Assembly: GCA_015179125.1 (NCBI GenBank) | Contig: WHVA01000209.1 | Span: 1-64,000 of the forward strand | Origin: Gautieria morchelliformis | Taxonomy: Eukaryota; Basidiomycota; Agaricomycetes; Gomphales; Gomphaceae | Length of the DNA stretch: 64,000 nucleotides | Direction of reading: 5' to 3' | Part shown: positions 21,387-32,831 of the stretch, in pieces | Layout: every line of letters starts with the position of its first letter | How positions within the stretch are numbered: position 1 is the stretch's first letter | The notes under the pieces: model-generated | Told to the model about the DNA's origin: nothing | Seen by the model: only the letters and a program-made list of their open reading frames with translations | Database searches by the model: none | Position numbers and translations under genes: made by a program

Positions 21387-21733
21387 TTAAATGTTACGCC
21401 CCGGGCACAGACTGACAACCATGTACTGACGTGATGTGCTGCCAGCTAGAACTTTGACTGATGTGTCGTCCACGGCTGTCCCTGCCAAAAGTGAAGATTG
21501 GCAGACGAACCTTACCCTGATCCATCTATGCTTACCTCCTAGAACTACTACTGGACGCGACACATCCGAGATTAGCTTGGCTGTGTCCATAGCCACTGTG
21601 GGTAATAAATGCCATCTCAGAGAGTCACCGTAATACATCGTCGGTGAGATGAGTGCTTACCTTCGTGAACTGTCGGGGCCAAACACCTCTGTTTGTAGAT
21701 GAACATGACCAGGCTTCTAGGCATTGTCATCAT
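21387..21733 (-). CDS. Gene V, 75-residue three-exon gene, copy 1
   Basis: Starting at the ATG at 21733, three exons separated by introns with GTAAGC donors and CAG acceptors join in frame: MMTMPRSLVMF, VAMDTAKLISDVSRPVVVLG and TAVDDTSVKVLAGSTSRQY, ending at a TAA at 21387. Total length is 347 nt in both arms and the three frames stay open in both, with only a few amino-acid changes. No family recognised. The 3' end could extend further by another intron (GTTGTC..GCAG), so the C-terminus is uncertain. Confidence 0.45.
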
Positions 21734-21889
21734 AGGGTGCGTGTTTGAGGGATGTTGCGTTACTCGCCACAGTGTCGTGGCAGTGAATTGAGAGGCTGTC
21801 CCAGAACAATGACAATGACAACTAGTTCATTACATGCTGGAGTCACTTGACGTACCGGTCGCTGCTGGGTTGGCAATCCACATTGATGC

Positions 21890-22897
21890 TGCGTGTACGC
21901 CTAGATTCGGTTGAAGTTCGGGTTGCAGTTTATGTCATATGCTGCTTTGTTCTTCCAGGCGGTGGAGGGAGGCCAAAGGATTTCGAGGTTCGTTCCCTCG
22001 GTGGGGGAGAGGACTCAGAGGAGGCAGGGAGAGAAAAGAGGGAGGAGTGTGAGGTGGGGGTGGATTTCCCTGTCTTTGGTAGCTTCTCCTGGGTCATAGA
22101 CTTCTCTCTGAAACTGCACAAGTTGCAGAAAAGAAGGGGAATCCAGCTCCACTTCACACTCGTCCTCCCTCTTCTCCACATTAACTGAGTTTGTGTAGTG
22201 GCCAGAGAACACAGCAAATTAGGGAGGAGATGAATGCATGCATATCGCTGTGAGTCATGATTGGCCTATTGACGAACACTTGCTCTGGTTCACGTGCTTC
22301 AAGTGATTCACGCTATCGCACAGTCGTCAATAATGCAAGAACTTCGCAGGTGCAGTTGTAGTTGTTTACCTTTCTCCCTTGGGATAGCGAAACATAATCA
22401 GTGAGCTTGACAAGTAATCTATAAACCTATGTGTCCTGACGACGGGGGAGGTTACTCTACATCGATCAAAGAGAATGACGGGATAGCTCACTTGAAAGTC
22501 ACACTTGCTTTGGGAGATGGCGTCTCGCAATGCATCCAGAGAAGATTCAACGTCAGGACATACGCTTGTGCACCTCTTCTTCTCTCCACAGGTTTTATAT
22601 GCCTCGTTATCCTTTGACAAGTGTTTGTCAAAATCCAGGCTAATATCAAGGGCATAGCTTACTCTTCTACCTAGTTAACAGTCCTGTTCGCAATGTCTGG
22701 AAATGTGGTCCCTTCGTCATTCCGCTGCTGAACACATTTTTTTTTCTTTACGTCTCCAGCGTCCCCATGTACTGTGTGAAATATTATGAGAATTTTTTGG
22801 TTGGCATGGGGGAGGATCATGGTTCAACGTGCAGCTGCAGTCCGAGTCACGTACTGGTGGCTTCATATTCAGAATTAGTGAACCGAGTCTTTTATAC
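21890..22897 (-). other. Gene U, unassigned gene-like region, copy 1
   Basis: Minus-strand TATAAAAG-type promoter (GGTATAAAAGACTC reversed, near 22886-22899), followed by a segment reading DKHLSKDNEAYKTCGEKKRC and VESSLDALRDAISQSK (to about 22480), then an acidic piece VEKREDECEVELDSPSF and proline-rich PPPRERTSKSF toward 21960. Possible introns separate these. The same pieces occur in arm 2. No family recognised, and a single complete frame could not be assembled with confidence. Confidence 0.35.
22886..22897 (-). promoter_or_regulatory. TATA box of gene U, arm 1
   Basis: GTATAAAAGACT on the minus strand, identical in arm 2 (about 55852-55863). Confidence 0.45.
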
Positions 22898-23050
22898 CTG
22901 GAACAGGACCAACACTCCGATAGTATTCTAAGTTAGTAGTGAACCAGGTAAAATTTCATGTCACACCGCCGAGCTCTGAACCTATGGTCGTAATGGTACA
23001 GCAGCGTCAAAGCAGCCCCAGTGCCGTTACCCGTTACTAACCGGGCGGTT

Positions 23051-25440
23051 GATGGTGACGCCCAGGTGGGTGGCATTGCCTCTGGAGACACGGGCCAGCT
23101 GGCGTTACAGGAACACACCGTTGTTCATACCGAAATCGAGGTACTACGTGTTCTAGAGGCTGTCGGCGACATCTGTGAGTTTTCTGGTATCAGGCGTTTC
23201 CCGAGCCTAATACACCTAGCTACCAGCTGGCGCAGTTCGGCTGATTGACATGCCCTGTGCAGCGGGAGCTGCATGCGATCCTCAAAAAGGCTGTTTGCCG
23301 GGTACTTGCGAGAAAGTTATTGGGGAGATCTGCAATTGGGCGAACCAGGATAGCGATGATGCTCCTCGGATATTTTTCTTGCATGCTGTTGCTGGTTCTG
23401 GAAAGTCTGCAATTGCTCACGAGGTCGCTTGACAATTTCATAAACTCAAACGTCTCGGATCATCATACTGTTTTGACCGCGATCATCTGGCAGAGCGATC
23501 CCCCGACAATATCTTTAGCACTATTGCTCGTGATCTGGCTGATCTGGACCCACAACGCAAAGCATCGTTGCTGAAAGTGGTCGGACAGCAGACAGCCCTT
23601 CGGACCACACGCATACCTCATCTGCAGTTCCAGAAGTTCATTCTAGACACCGCCCATGGGCTAACGACTGTCAGACCAACAATGATCGTTATTGATGCAT
23701 TGGATGAGAGCGGAGACATGAAATCTCGCCAGAGTCTCTTGTCTGTCCTTGGCAACGAAACTGCAGAATTGCCGCCTAACTTCCGTGTTCTCATCACCTC
23801 CCGTACTGAACAAGACGTCCAAACTGCCCTTCTCGGGAAGAAGCACGTGCTTTCCAGGTCCCTAAAGGATATTGACCTGCACCCTGCCGATGCCGTCGCC
23901 CGCTTTGTGAAACATGAACTAGGTAACATTACGGGCCTGGAGCGCAAATGGCCCAATGATGGCTGGTGTCGGTTATTAGTGGAGAAGTCTGAAGGTCACT
24001 TTCAATGGGCATCCACGGCTTGTCGATTTGTCAAAGGAGATGGGAAGGGTGGTCGCGTTGCTGTTAAGCAACTGGAGGAAATTTTGGTCAAGAACCTCCA
24101 TGGGATGGCTAAGCTGTATCTCGCTATCCTCAAGCAGATATTCGGGGATGGCGATGACTTGACGGACAATGTCAAGTGTCGCTTTCGTGTGCTGATGGGC
24201 TGTATCCTGACTGCCAGAGAACCGCTCTCGATGTCTGCCCTGCAGACGCTGTGCCATGGGGTCGAGTCGGGTACCGAGGTTCATGCAATAGTTGGACACA
24301 TGGGGGCTCTGTTGAGCCTTCCCACTCAAAACTCTGACCCAATCAGCCTGCTGCACACGTCTTTTCGTGACTTCTTGACAGATCGCAACGGGAGTGGACC
24401 ATACTACATCAATACATCTTCACACCAAGGCGGCCTTGCTCTCTCATGTTTGCACGTAATGAAGGATGAACTTTGTTTCAACATTTTTCAGCTTGAAACT
24501 TCACATCTGCATAATGACGACGTTGTCGACTTGGCGACACTGACCACGAAGTATATATCCCCACAACTTTCCTACACTTGCCGTTTGCGGGCGGACCATG
24601 TTCACGCCATCACCTTTACGCCGGGTATAGGTGCAAAGATCAAGGAGTTCTTCGAGACTAAGCTACTCTACTGGTTGGAAGTTTTGAGTTTGATCAAGAA
24701 GGTACCCAATGCATCAACCGCGCTCTCGTCAATAATGGCCGGGAGTCAGGTGAGTGCCCAAGTTGTTATGAGCTCCGACAGGAGTTAAATGCTCTTCAGG
24801 ATAATGACATTACAACATTCGTGATGGATACCCGCAATTTTGTAGGTGCATTTGGGAGTGTAATCTCTTAGAGTGCACCCCATCTCTATTTGTCGGCACT
24901 GCCGTTTGCACCTGAAAGGTCGAACATATGTGAGACTTATCTCCCACGATTTCCATGACTACTCAGCATTGAGACCGGGAAAGCGACGTCGTGGCCACCT
25001 ATTCAAACCGTTCTGGTAGGCCACACCCGTTGGGTCACGTTGGTGGCATTCTCGCATGACGGCAAGCGCATCGTCTCTGGGCCTTGGGACACAACGGTCT
25101 GTGTGTGGAATGCAGACATTGGGGTGGTCATTTCAACACCATTCGAAGGCCACACCGACGGCGTCACGTTGGCGGCGTTCTCGCACGATGGCAAGCACAT
25201 CGTCTCCGGTTCTCATGACAAGACGATCCGTGTGTGGAATGCAGACACCGGGGAGCTCATTTCAGCACCATTTGAAGGCCATACCGAGTGGGTCATGTCG
25301 GTGGCATTCTCACACGACGGGAAGTGCATCGTCTCCGGGTCTTGTGACATGACGATCCGTGTATGGAATCCAGACACCGGGGAGCTCATTTCAGCACCAT
25401 TGGAAGGCCACACCGATTGGGTCCATGGGTACCTTGTAAG
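23051..25440 (+). pseudogene. NACHT-WD40 NLR-like gene, copy 1 (broken, N-terminus deleted)
   Basis: Fungal NLR-like proteins sense cellular or non-self signals in the cytoplasm through a NACHT nucleotide-binding domain and WD40 repeats. Here the upstream flank (to about 23100) runs straight into HTEIEVLRVLEAVGDI, so the C2 and helical N-terminus present in copy 2 (about 1.5 kb) are deleted. The NACHT part has Walker A VAGSGKSA (about 23390), Walker B MIVIDALDES and the RTSR-like VLITSRTEQD. Stops interrupt it after AIAHEVA (TGA where copy 2 has CGA), before SAPHLYLSALPF (TAG, shared with copy 2) and in YLPRFP (TGA). Three full WD40 units and a partial fourth follow. Confidence 0.8.
25019..25430 (+). 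repeat. WD40 repeats of NLR copy 1, 129-bp units
   Basis: Three full 43-residue units (each starting GHTxxV, with AFSHDGK, IVSGS and VWNADTG) and a partial fourth. Units two and three are very similar to each other. Copy 2 has one unit fewer. Confidence 0.85.
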
Positions 25441-26250
25441 AAAACACGCCTTGAGACCTGCATACATGCTACCCTGCACGGACTCTTCATCTGTCGAAGG
25501 TCCAACTTATCCGATCGACGTTGTAATGGATCATAAAAACCTTGAGTATTTTGCGACTACTCAGATTTTGACTCGGCGTCAAGTCCACTGGTCTGAATAT
25601 CTCTCACAGTTCAATATGGTGATCCGCTTCCGCCCCGGAAAGCTCAGAGCAAACCCGACGCGCTCACTAGATGTTGGGACGTCTACCCAAAAGAGGGAAG
25701 TAGCGACTATGCCAACGTTAATCTGCACAATTTCTGCCCAGTATTCTCGACTGAGCAGCTGGCATTGTCCCTGTGTACCACAGCATTGCAATTTCTGCTA
25801 CTCCGCGCCTCAATCATCATGGACACTGAGTCTCTCCATTCCAACATCCATTCCACACTCCATTCCGACCCCATCTCCGCAGCCCACCTCGATAACCCAA
25901 ACAGTCCTGGATGGTCCCTCGATTCTGACAGGTTCCTGCCCCAAAAGTCCTGAATCTATGTTCTGGATATCAATGATCTACAACTACGTGTACTTCAGCA
26001 AAGCCACCATCATCCGCTCTCAAGACACCAAGGCCAAAACAAGACTCTCGACCTCATCCGATGCACTTACACTTGGCCACTCCTCCACATGATGGTCCAA
26101 GACTACTGCAAGTCATGCACCACCTGTATGCACGCCAAGCCCCAACATCACATCACAAACCCTATGGCCTCCTGAAGCAACTTCCGATCCCGGAACAACC
26201 CTGGAATTCAATATCCATGGACTTCATGAGAAACTTCCTATGCCAGCCTT
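25441..26250 (+). mobile_element. Ty3/gypsy fossil (RNase H and integrase pieces)
   Basis: Recognisable parts are an RNase H end (VVMDHKNLEYFATTQILTRR, then FNMVIRFRPGKL) and an integrase zinc-binding/core piece (YCKSCTTCMHAKP, PWNSISMDFM). Many breaks. Its left edge is fused to the WD40 gene at the same point in both IR-A arms, so this fusion is older than the duplication. Confidence 0.8.
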
Positions 26251-26665
26251 AGTGATGATCTCGTAAGGGCCAAGGTATTTTTCAGAGAGCTTCTTTGAGG
26301 GACGACTGGTGCAGAAGTTTTCAGCTTTGACGAAGACTTTGCCGCCGATCTCGAATTCCGGTTGCGGAAGCCGTTTCCGATCGGTGGAAGTTTGATACCT
26401 CTTTTGGGCAGTGGATATGTTCTCTCGCAGGTGCTGGTGAAGGTCGTCAAGTTCCACAATGAAATCTCAGGCTCTGGCAGAGGCGAGGTTGCGTTCAGGG
26501 TGGATGGCAAGATTCAGGTGATGGCCTTTTTGGCGTAGAAGGACGAAATTCCGGTGGTGGCAGAAGGTGCATTGTTGTAAGCGAATTCCACGAGCGGAAG
26601 AAGGTCGGACCAGTTGCTGTGTTGGTAGTTGCAATAGATGCAGAGGTACTGCTCAAGGGTCTGAT
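26224..26665 (-). mobile_element. Ty3/gypsy fossil, inverted piece (integrase C-terminal region)
   Basis: Minus-strand peptides HQHLRENISTAQKRYQTSTD and FEIGGKVFVKAENF, SEKYLGPYEI are the C-terminal region of a gypsy integrase. Lies tail to tail with the + strand piece to its left. Broken. Related sequence is at 47.0-47.27 kb. Confidence 0.75.
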
Positions 26666-27297
26666 TATGTCATGACACGTTTATTCCTCTTAACTCAGGT
26701 GCTCTGTCCTGACATTTCCCACCCCATTTCTGTGTTCGTCCCGATCACTACTGTCATGTTCGGCAACCAATATTCACTGATTCGCGCCCGCTACCACCGC
26801 CGCGCCTTTAAAACGCACAACCAACGGTTTTGGACTGACTTGACAAGTCATCACTGGGTCTACCACCTCCTCTGCTCGACCCTCTTCCAATGGTGTTCTG
26901 ATAGTTGGATTGTCATGACCTGTGTATTTCCTGCACCTTGGTACCCCCATTTCCCCTTTCGCTACTCCTCCTCAGCGTTCGCTCGGCTTCGCCCTCCACC
27001 TCGACCCCTCCTCCACTAGGCCACCTCTGTTCGCCCTTCCTTGCATTTCGCCAAACGGCTAGTCGCTGCTCGCATCATTCGCCAACAGGCACACCATCAA
27101 ATACGATCGATGCCATTCACCCGGCATGATGGTCCATCATTACACCTGTTTGCAGTACCTAAGGCGCGCAAACTTCGAACAACGATATCTTGCTTGATAT
27201 CGCTCCGATTTGCTTGAAATTTCATATCTGAAGCTATGTGGACCATAGCTAGGGCATAGAACTAAAAAATCCGAATAAAACAAGCATTTTCTATTTT
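26666..27297. other. No gene recognised; possible LTR remnant
   Basis: Begins TGTCATGACACG next to the gypsy piece, which could be an LTR edge, but no right edge or duplication was found. Frames of 70-150 codons have no motif. The final 150 bp are AT-rich up to the start of IR-B. Confidence 0.3.
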
Positions 27298-29839
27298 GCA
27301 TTTTGGGTGCTGAGGGGGGAACAATGTCAAGCTTAGCTTACTGTATGTAGTTCAATGCAGGTTTTAATTTTGTTTGCTACTTTGTACTAATGGTGAGAAC
27401 CCACTACAGGAGAATCTCCAGAAGAGGGATGTCATAGGATTGGAGAGGAAGGGCTTAGCTTCTTCTGACATTGGATCAGTGAGATCTGACGGTAGGCGTT
27501 CATTCTCGATGTCGGATTTCCTCCTGTGTAGCATAAGCCCCGAAATATTTGATCCCTTCCACACCGAGTGCCAATGCACCATAAGGCAACTTCGCCGATC
27601 CTAACACGTTCTTGAGCTCGGAAACCGTGGGGGCGCACGCGTATGCGGTGGGGTGAGGGGCGCGGAGGTGCTGGGGTGGGCGAGCTGGTATAGGAGGACG
27701 GGGTGGTGGGGGAGCGGGCGGCGGCGGGTGCGGGTGCGGGTGCGGGTGCAGGTGCGGGTGCGGGTGTGGGTGCAGGTGCGGGTGCGGGTGTGGGTGCAGG
27801 TGCGGGTGTGGGTGCGGGTGCAGGTGCGGGTGCGGGTGCGGGCGCAGGTACGGGTGCGGGTGCAAGTACGGGTGCAGATGCGGGTGCAGGTGCGGGTGCA
27901 GGGACGGGTTGGGCGGCAACGCGAAGGACGCGGGGGCGGAGGTGGGCGAGCTGGTGTAGGAGGACGGGGTGGTGGGGAAGCGGGTGGCGGCGGGTGCAGG
28001 TGCGGGTGCAGGGACGGGTTGGGCGGCAACGCGAAGGACGCGGGGGCGGAGGTGGGCGAGCTGGTGTAGGAGGACGGGGTGGTGGGGAAGCGGGCGGCGG
28101 CGGGTGCGGGTGCGGGTGCAGGTACGGGCGCAGGTGCGGGTGCAGGTGCGGATGCAGGTTGGGCGACGACGCGAAGGACGCGGGGGGCGCACGCGTACGC
28201 GGCGGAGTGAGGGGCGTGGAGGTGCTGGGGTGGGCGAGCTGGTGCAGGAGGACGGGGTGGTGGGGGAACGGGCGGGGGCGGGGGCGGGTGCAGGTACGCG
28301 TGCCCTGGGACACGAATGTGCCTGGGCCGTGGCGCTCTGCGGGAGTCGAGTGGTCAGACACCCTGGTATGAGGAATACGGGCCGGGATACTCACGGAAGA
28401 ACAGGGTCAGCGGATGCTTCGAAGCCCGGGGCAAGTTCATATGGAAGACGAGTGCCGAACCAAGAGAGGCTGAAGTGTCTGTGGTGCGTGGTGTTGTCGA
28501 TGGTGCAGCGCGGCAAGCCGCCTATTATGAATTGGCATAACCCGACCAAGTTCGACTTGCCTTACCAACAATGGGAAATAACAAAAATAAAAGACAGCCC
28601 ACCAAGTCAACACGAGCAACAAAAAAGGTCAAAGAACCTCCAGAGGAACTGTTACCTGACATAGCGGGAATTCAGGGTAAAGGTCGGTTTATATATAATG
28701 ATGCTATTTCAAGCTCACCAGTTATTTAGAATCTGTTCAAACTACTAGCACTTTTCGACCGCAACGTCAGGTGGCAAAAAAAGTAACTTTTGAAGATTTA
28801 GAATCTGAGTCAGGGTCTTCATATGAGGAAGAGACCCAGCCGGCTCAAAGTGCATCCGAGTCCGAAGCCGAGCCCAATGACCCTAATTGAGACTCAGAGT
28901 CTGAAGAGTTAGTAGAGGTGGCAGTTCCCAAACAGGTAAATGATATTGATGAACCTGGTATGCCATCATATTTTTCATTTATAATTTGATGCTCATTTCA
29001 CGGCCTAGTAATTATCTTGCGTGTTCCGGACGGCACTGAAGCCGAAGGGTTTGTTGAGCGTGTGAAGCTTCCTGCCAATGTCAGTTACAAGAAGGTCAAG
29101 GAACGTATCTTCAAAGCGATAGGGTGCTATCAAACAGTGAAAAAGATGCCGCACCTAGCTTACCGGCTCAAAGGTGTGCGAGATAAACACCTTTCGAAAC
29201 TGGCAAAAGAAGAGGACTGGGACAACCTCAAGGATGATGTGAAGGGCGCTCAGGCAAGGAAGAAAAAGGGCGATTCCAGTGGCGTGGAAGTAGACATCGT
29301 TCTGGATGAAAGTGTACGTGTGCGTGTGACTTCGCATGGCAGCCGCATCTGATATTATAAGAATTATAGTACATCGCATCGCTTCGCAATACACTTTCCA
29401 GGAAAAGGGACAAAACTGTGACAAATGCAGCTGGCAGGGGCAAAAAGAAGAAAGCTCGTATTCAGGACTTGAACACCAATTCTGACACTGAAGGATCTGA
29501 GATCGAAGAGCATGGCCTACCGACAAAACGGGAAAGGGATTTCATGGAGGCGTTGAAGGCAGAGTATTCAAACTGTGGCAAACCAGCATGTGCTTCAAAA
29601 GTCTGCAAACTGAATAAGAACGGAGAGCACACGCATTTATCATGGTGCCAACTCCAGTCCTGGGTAACAGCCTTGGTGAGTACAACCTTTGCATTTATAT
29701 GTATTACTCGCTGCTAATAATGCGAATTTAGGTTTCTAACATTCACGGGGTCACTCTGAAAGTTCTTCCAAACAACGCTCACTTCGAAGATTTCCATTAT
29801 CGCAAAGACTCCATTCAAAAAGAGAAGACCGATGAAGGG
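27298..29839 (+). repeat. Inverted repeat IR-B, left arm (2542 bp)
   Basis: Nearly identical to the reverse complement of 34494-36930 (2437 bp). Outer edge at GCATTTTGGGTGCTGAGG, inner edge at ACCGATGAAGGG. The length difference is mostly one extra copy of a segment of about 117 bp in the GC-rich part (27950-28070), partly offset by extra hexamers in the other arm. Contains a GC minisatellite and most of gene S. Confidence 0.9.
27655..28300 (+). repeat. GC-rich hexamer minisatellite (GGTGCG)n
   Basis: Runs of GGTGCG with GGTGCA, GGTACG and GGTGTG variants, interleaved with blocks containing GGACGGGGTGGTGGGG. All six frames are open for long stretches because a 6-bp unit has no stop; the PAPAPA, HPHLHP and AGAGAG peptides are consequences of the repeat. 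One block of about 117 bp is duplicated here but single in arm 2. Confidence 0.8.
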
Positions 29840-30253
29840 TCAACGGTGAACCTGCCTGGCGCTGCATTGGGTCTTCAAGGATCATTTCCTATGATGATGT
29901 TCCCACCAATTGACTATCGAATGTTTGCTCAGAACATGGTCCTGAACCGCCCTGTTACTCCAGTCAATCCTGACAAGAGACCGGAACAGTTGACCCCTGC
30001 GACTCCCGGTGACATCGCTTACCCAAGCATCGAAGAGTTTCTTGACAATGTCCATAATTGGCCTGAGGCTAGGGGGCGGAACATTGACGAATTCAAAGGT
30101 AAATTTGAAGCAAACAACGTTTACTTCCTAAACGAACTGAAGGAGGTGACGGCTGATGTGCTCATGGCCAACATCGGGATGTCATGGGGTGACGCGAATT
30201 TCATCAAAGGAGCGGCTAGAAAGGCTATAAGGAAGCTTGCTAAGAAGGTGTGA
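28571..30253 (+). CDS. Gene S, five-exon gene of unknown function, one in-frame TGA
   Basis: Exons 28571-28676, 28730-28957, 29009-29313, 29370-29675 and 29732-30253 join in frame across four GT-AG introns to 488 codons. The N-terminus is basic (MGNNKNKRQPTKSTRATKK), then acidic and serine-rich (EDLESESGSSYEEE), then FVERVKLPANVSYKKVKERI, a lysine patch GRGKKKKAR, a cysteine pair region NCGKPACASKVCKL with HTHLSW, and a C-terminal helical domain from YPSIEEFLDNVHNWPEARG to KAIRKLAKKV that resembles a SAM-like fold. The only defect is a TGA at 28888-28890 (codon 89), also present in arm 2. It could be a DNA-binding or transposon-associated protein; no family is claimed. Confidence 0.6.
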
Positions 30254-30259
30254 GAGGGA

Positions 30260-32831
30260 GGCAAGCAGAATTATGCCAGTAGGACACAATAATAACCACT
30301 CCAATGGCGCATAATGAGCGCTTTCTGGACCAGTGCGGCTGGGCCATTCCTTGAAAGTCTCGGTTGGGCTGTCCCAGAACACGCCAGGTTTCAGTTTGGA
30401 TAGGACAGCGTCGACAATTTTTTGATCCGCCCGACAGCGCTCTTCAAGCAGAGAATTACTCTCGAATATCGCAGCGGAGAACTCGCCCTTCATCAGCTTT
30501 TTCAAATCATCCTGGGTCCGAATGTGTGATTCATGAGATTTACTGGAACTGGCGCTATATGGTGTGCTCGTCATCAACGGAAGCTTGATAGATTGGGGCG
30601 GTGTTGATGGCATCTGGAATAACAAATATCGAGAATTAGAGGCAGACAACAAGTAAAGAACTATGTTGTGCGAGTCTGAGAGGCAGAGCTGTTGTCAACA
30701 TGCGGACAAGTCACGTGACAAGTGAACCATCATTCTTGCGGTGTGTTGGTGGTAGCGGCCTCAAGGTTAAATACCAATAATGTGCCGTGCGCTGCCTCAG
30801 ACGGTACTAAGGCCGCCGATCTCAAATATCCATAATTCTCTAAATTGTTCGTTTTGACGTATATAGTAAATCTAAGCTGCCAAATGGCAATATCCACCGA
30901 GGTCTTCAGTTTTACGTGAACGGTCGGGAAATGGCTGAAGGACTTGACACAGACTCCCCCCTAAAACCAGACCTTGTTGGTTGTCAGTCTGTTGGTGAGA
31001 GCCGAGGCTCGAAGCCGAAGTTCTCATGGAACGAGGCTGAAATTTGCGTAGAGGTGAAGAAGAACTGGCCTGGTTTGATCCTGCAGTCAAGCACGTACGC
31101 GCGCTGTATGTTCACACACCGATTGGATAGACTCTTCATCACTGTTATCCATTTCAACAACGCCATGATGGGGGTGCGCTTCGGATTTTATTCTCACATG
31201 GGTCTGGTTGTTACGCCGGAACTTGACCTCTCGAAGGAGGGAGGCTTTAAAGGATTTGTCCGCGGAGTGGTTGGGATTAATTCTTGGACCGACACAAACC
31301 ACGCTGGAATCGATACTACTCGTACCATCACAGACATTGCGATTCCCGAGAGGGGTATATTCAAGAGTTCGAAAACACTTTGTGACCGACGTTGCGTTCG
31401 CGGACGAGCAACGCGTGTGTATCTTTTGGTCAAGAAGGGTGCGTTTTGACGTTTAGAGATCTGGGCCAGTAGTTAACAATTGGGTTTGAAGATGCAACCG
31501 CCACCGATGGTTCTCCCGCTCAACCTTTGTCCACTGACCGGTATAACTTACGAAGTCACCAACCCCCGCGTTCTCAGCCTGGAAAAGAGACTGATGGTCG
31601 AGAACCCTTGAGGTTGAAGGGAGGCATATCTTTTCTCTTGCCGGACACTGTCATTCTATTCATGGCCATTGAAAACCCATAACGAAGAAGGCACAATGTT
31701 TGGAGTGTTATCGGGCAGATTTGGACTGCCAGACATCCTTGTCTCATACCCTGTCGAGGACGGAATGGATAAGCTCATACCTGATGATGCAACGTATTGG
31801 CCCGTGTGTGCGCCAGAGCCATACGCCGGGGTTAGGCCTGACGAACGAATACATATGCGATCTGTTTTTGAGACCCGAGGGACGTCACTGCGTGCTGCAC
31901 AAAGTCCTCGATTGCTCGTGCGTTGCATAGTGCACGCCATGTTGGGTATGTGAACGAAGAGGGCATTGGACATGATTTACCTATAATGGTGATCGACAGG
32001 GCATTTTGGGCTGTTTAAGAACAGCTGGTTGCACCGTGATGTAAGCGTCGGGAACGTCATGCTGATGGATGAAGCTGAGCGGCCGCCTGTGGCAGAGTAC
32101 GTACCGTCTTTCACATCAGTCCTTTCGTTTTTTTATGTTTGCTTCAGTTTTGCTGTGACTCAAGAAGTTACTAGATGTGTGGGATTCATATGCGATGGGG
32201 ACCAGGCGATTCGTTGGATGGATCAGAAGCGGGAATTAGCAAAGCATCGCTCGGTGGGTCTTTAGTTGCTGTGTGCGGCTTGTGATTTACATGGTTCTAG
32301 GGTACACTGCCTTTCATGTCTCAGGCGCTGATTGTTGCTTGGGACTCTGGAACGCAAGTTGTGCACCAAGTAATTGATGACCTGGAGTCGTTTATATGGG
32401 TTTTATTTTGGTCGATTCGGGAGATTCTGGAGACCAAGGGGGCACTCGGGCGACTAGAACAGAATTACCGTCAAACGATGCTCTCCGACGGGTTACCTGT
32501 GTTACAAGCTAGGGGAAGTTTCCTTGATAGGTTAAAGCAACAGGATGCCGCGAAAAACTTCTCCAAGGGCTTCAAGCCATTCTCCGAACTCTTGATTCAA
32601 TGGTTAACGCTTTCTCGGGAGACTGCTCTGGAATGGCTGACACCAGACTTCGTTAAGGTGAACGCCGATGAGTACACTTTACAGGCCACCAAGCCATACA
32701 GGCAGTATGTAACGATTGGGCTTGAATCTCTTTCAGACCTGCCAGAGAGTTGGGATTATGTTAATGAGGGGGAAATGACGGGTGAAGAGAGAGTCGAGGA
32801 GGGGGAAATGACATGTGAAGAGAGAGGATGA
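30260..32831 (+). pseudogene. FunK1-type fungal protein kinase, 5' segment inverted
   Basis: FunK1 kinases are a fungus-specific protein kinase group expanded in mushrooms. From about 30890 on the + strand: LKPDLVG, EVKKNWP and SSTYARCMF, GFKGFVRGVVG, IHMRSVFETRG, then the catalytic loop LHRDVSVGNVML (HRD at 32032-32040), CDGDQAIRW in place of DFG, and GTLPFMSQALI with DDLESFIWVLFWSI. Introns at about 31949-32000, 32101-32180 and 32253-32301 splice these. The N-terminal part is on the opposite strand: from ATG 30613 (MPSTPPQSIKLPLMTSTP) to SAHYAPLEWLL near 30300. A simple inversion of about 30.26-30.88 kb explains the arrangement. Some frame loss lies between 31449 and 31660. Confidence 0.75.

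Larger units (their letters stand above)
15301..25586 (+). repeat. Large inverted repeat IR-A, left arm
   Basis: Matches the reverse complement of 47269-63117 segment by segment: gene H, swi5 flank, P, DUF6533 B/D, swi5, gene G, genes V and U, the NLR gene and its gypsy tail. Private to this arm are the solo LTR (20503-20852), a roughly 1.5-kb deletion in the NLR gene and one extra WD40 unit. Each arm begins beside a P repeat (P1 and P5), a likely site of ectopic recombination. Confidence 0.85.

Noticed and set aside
27700-28300. Regular short repeats resembling a CRISPR array
   Set aside because: The units are contiguous hexamers without unique spacers, and the genome is eukaryotic.
27703-28371. 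AGAGAG-rich plus-strand frames that could be called a silk-like or glycine-rich protein
   Set aside because: Same hexamer array read in other frames; frame length varies between IR-B arms with repeat number.
27432-28394. A 320-codon minus-strand frame rich in PAPAPA and HPHLHP
   Set aside because: All frames of the hexamer array are open because the 6-bp unit lacks stops; the sequence is explained by the repeat, not by selection on a protein.
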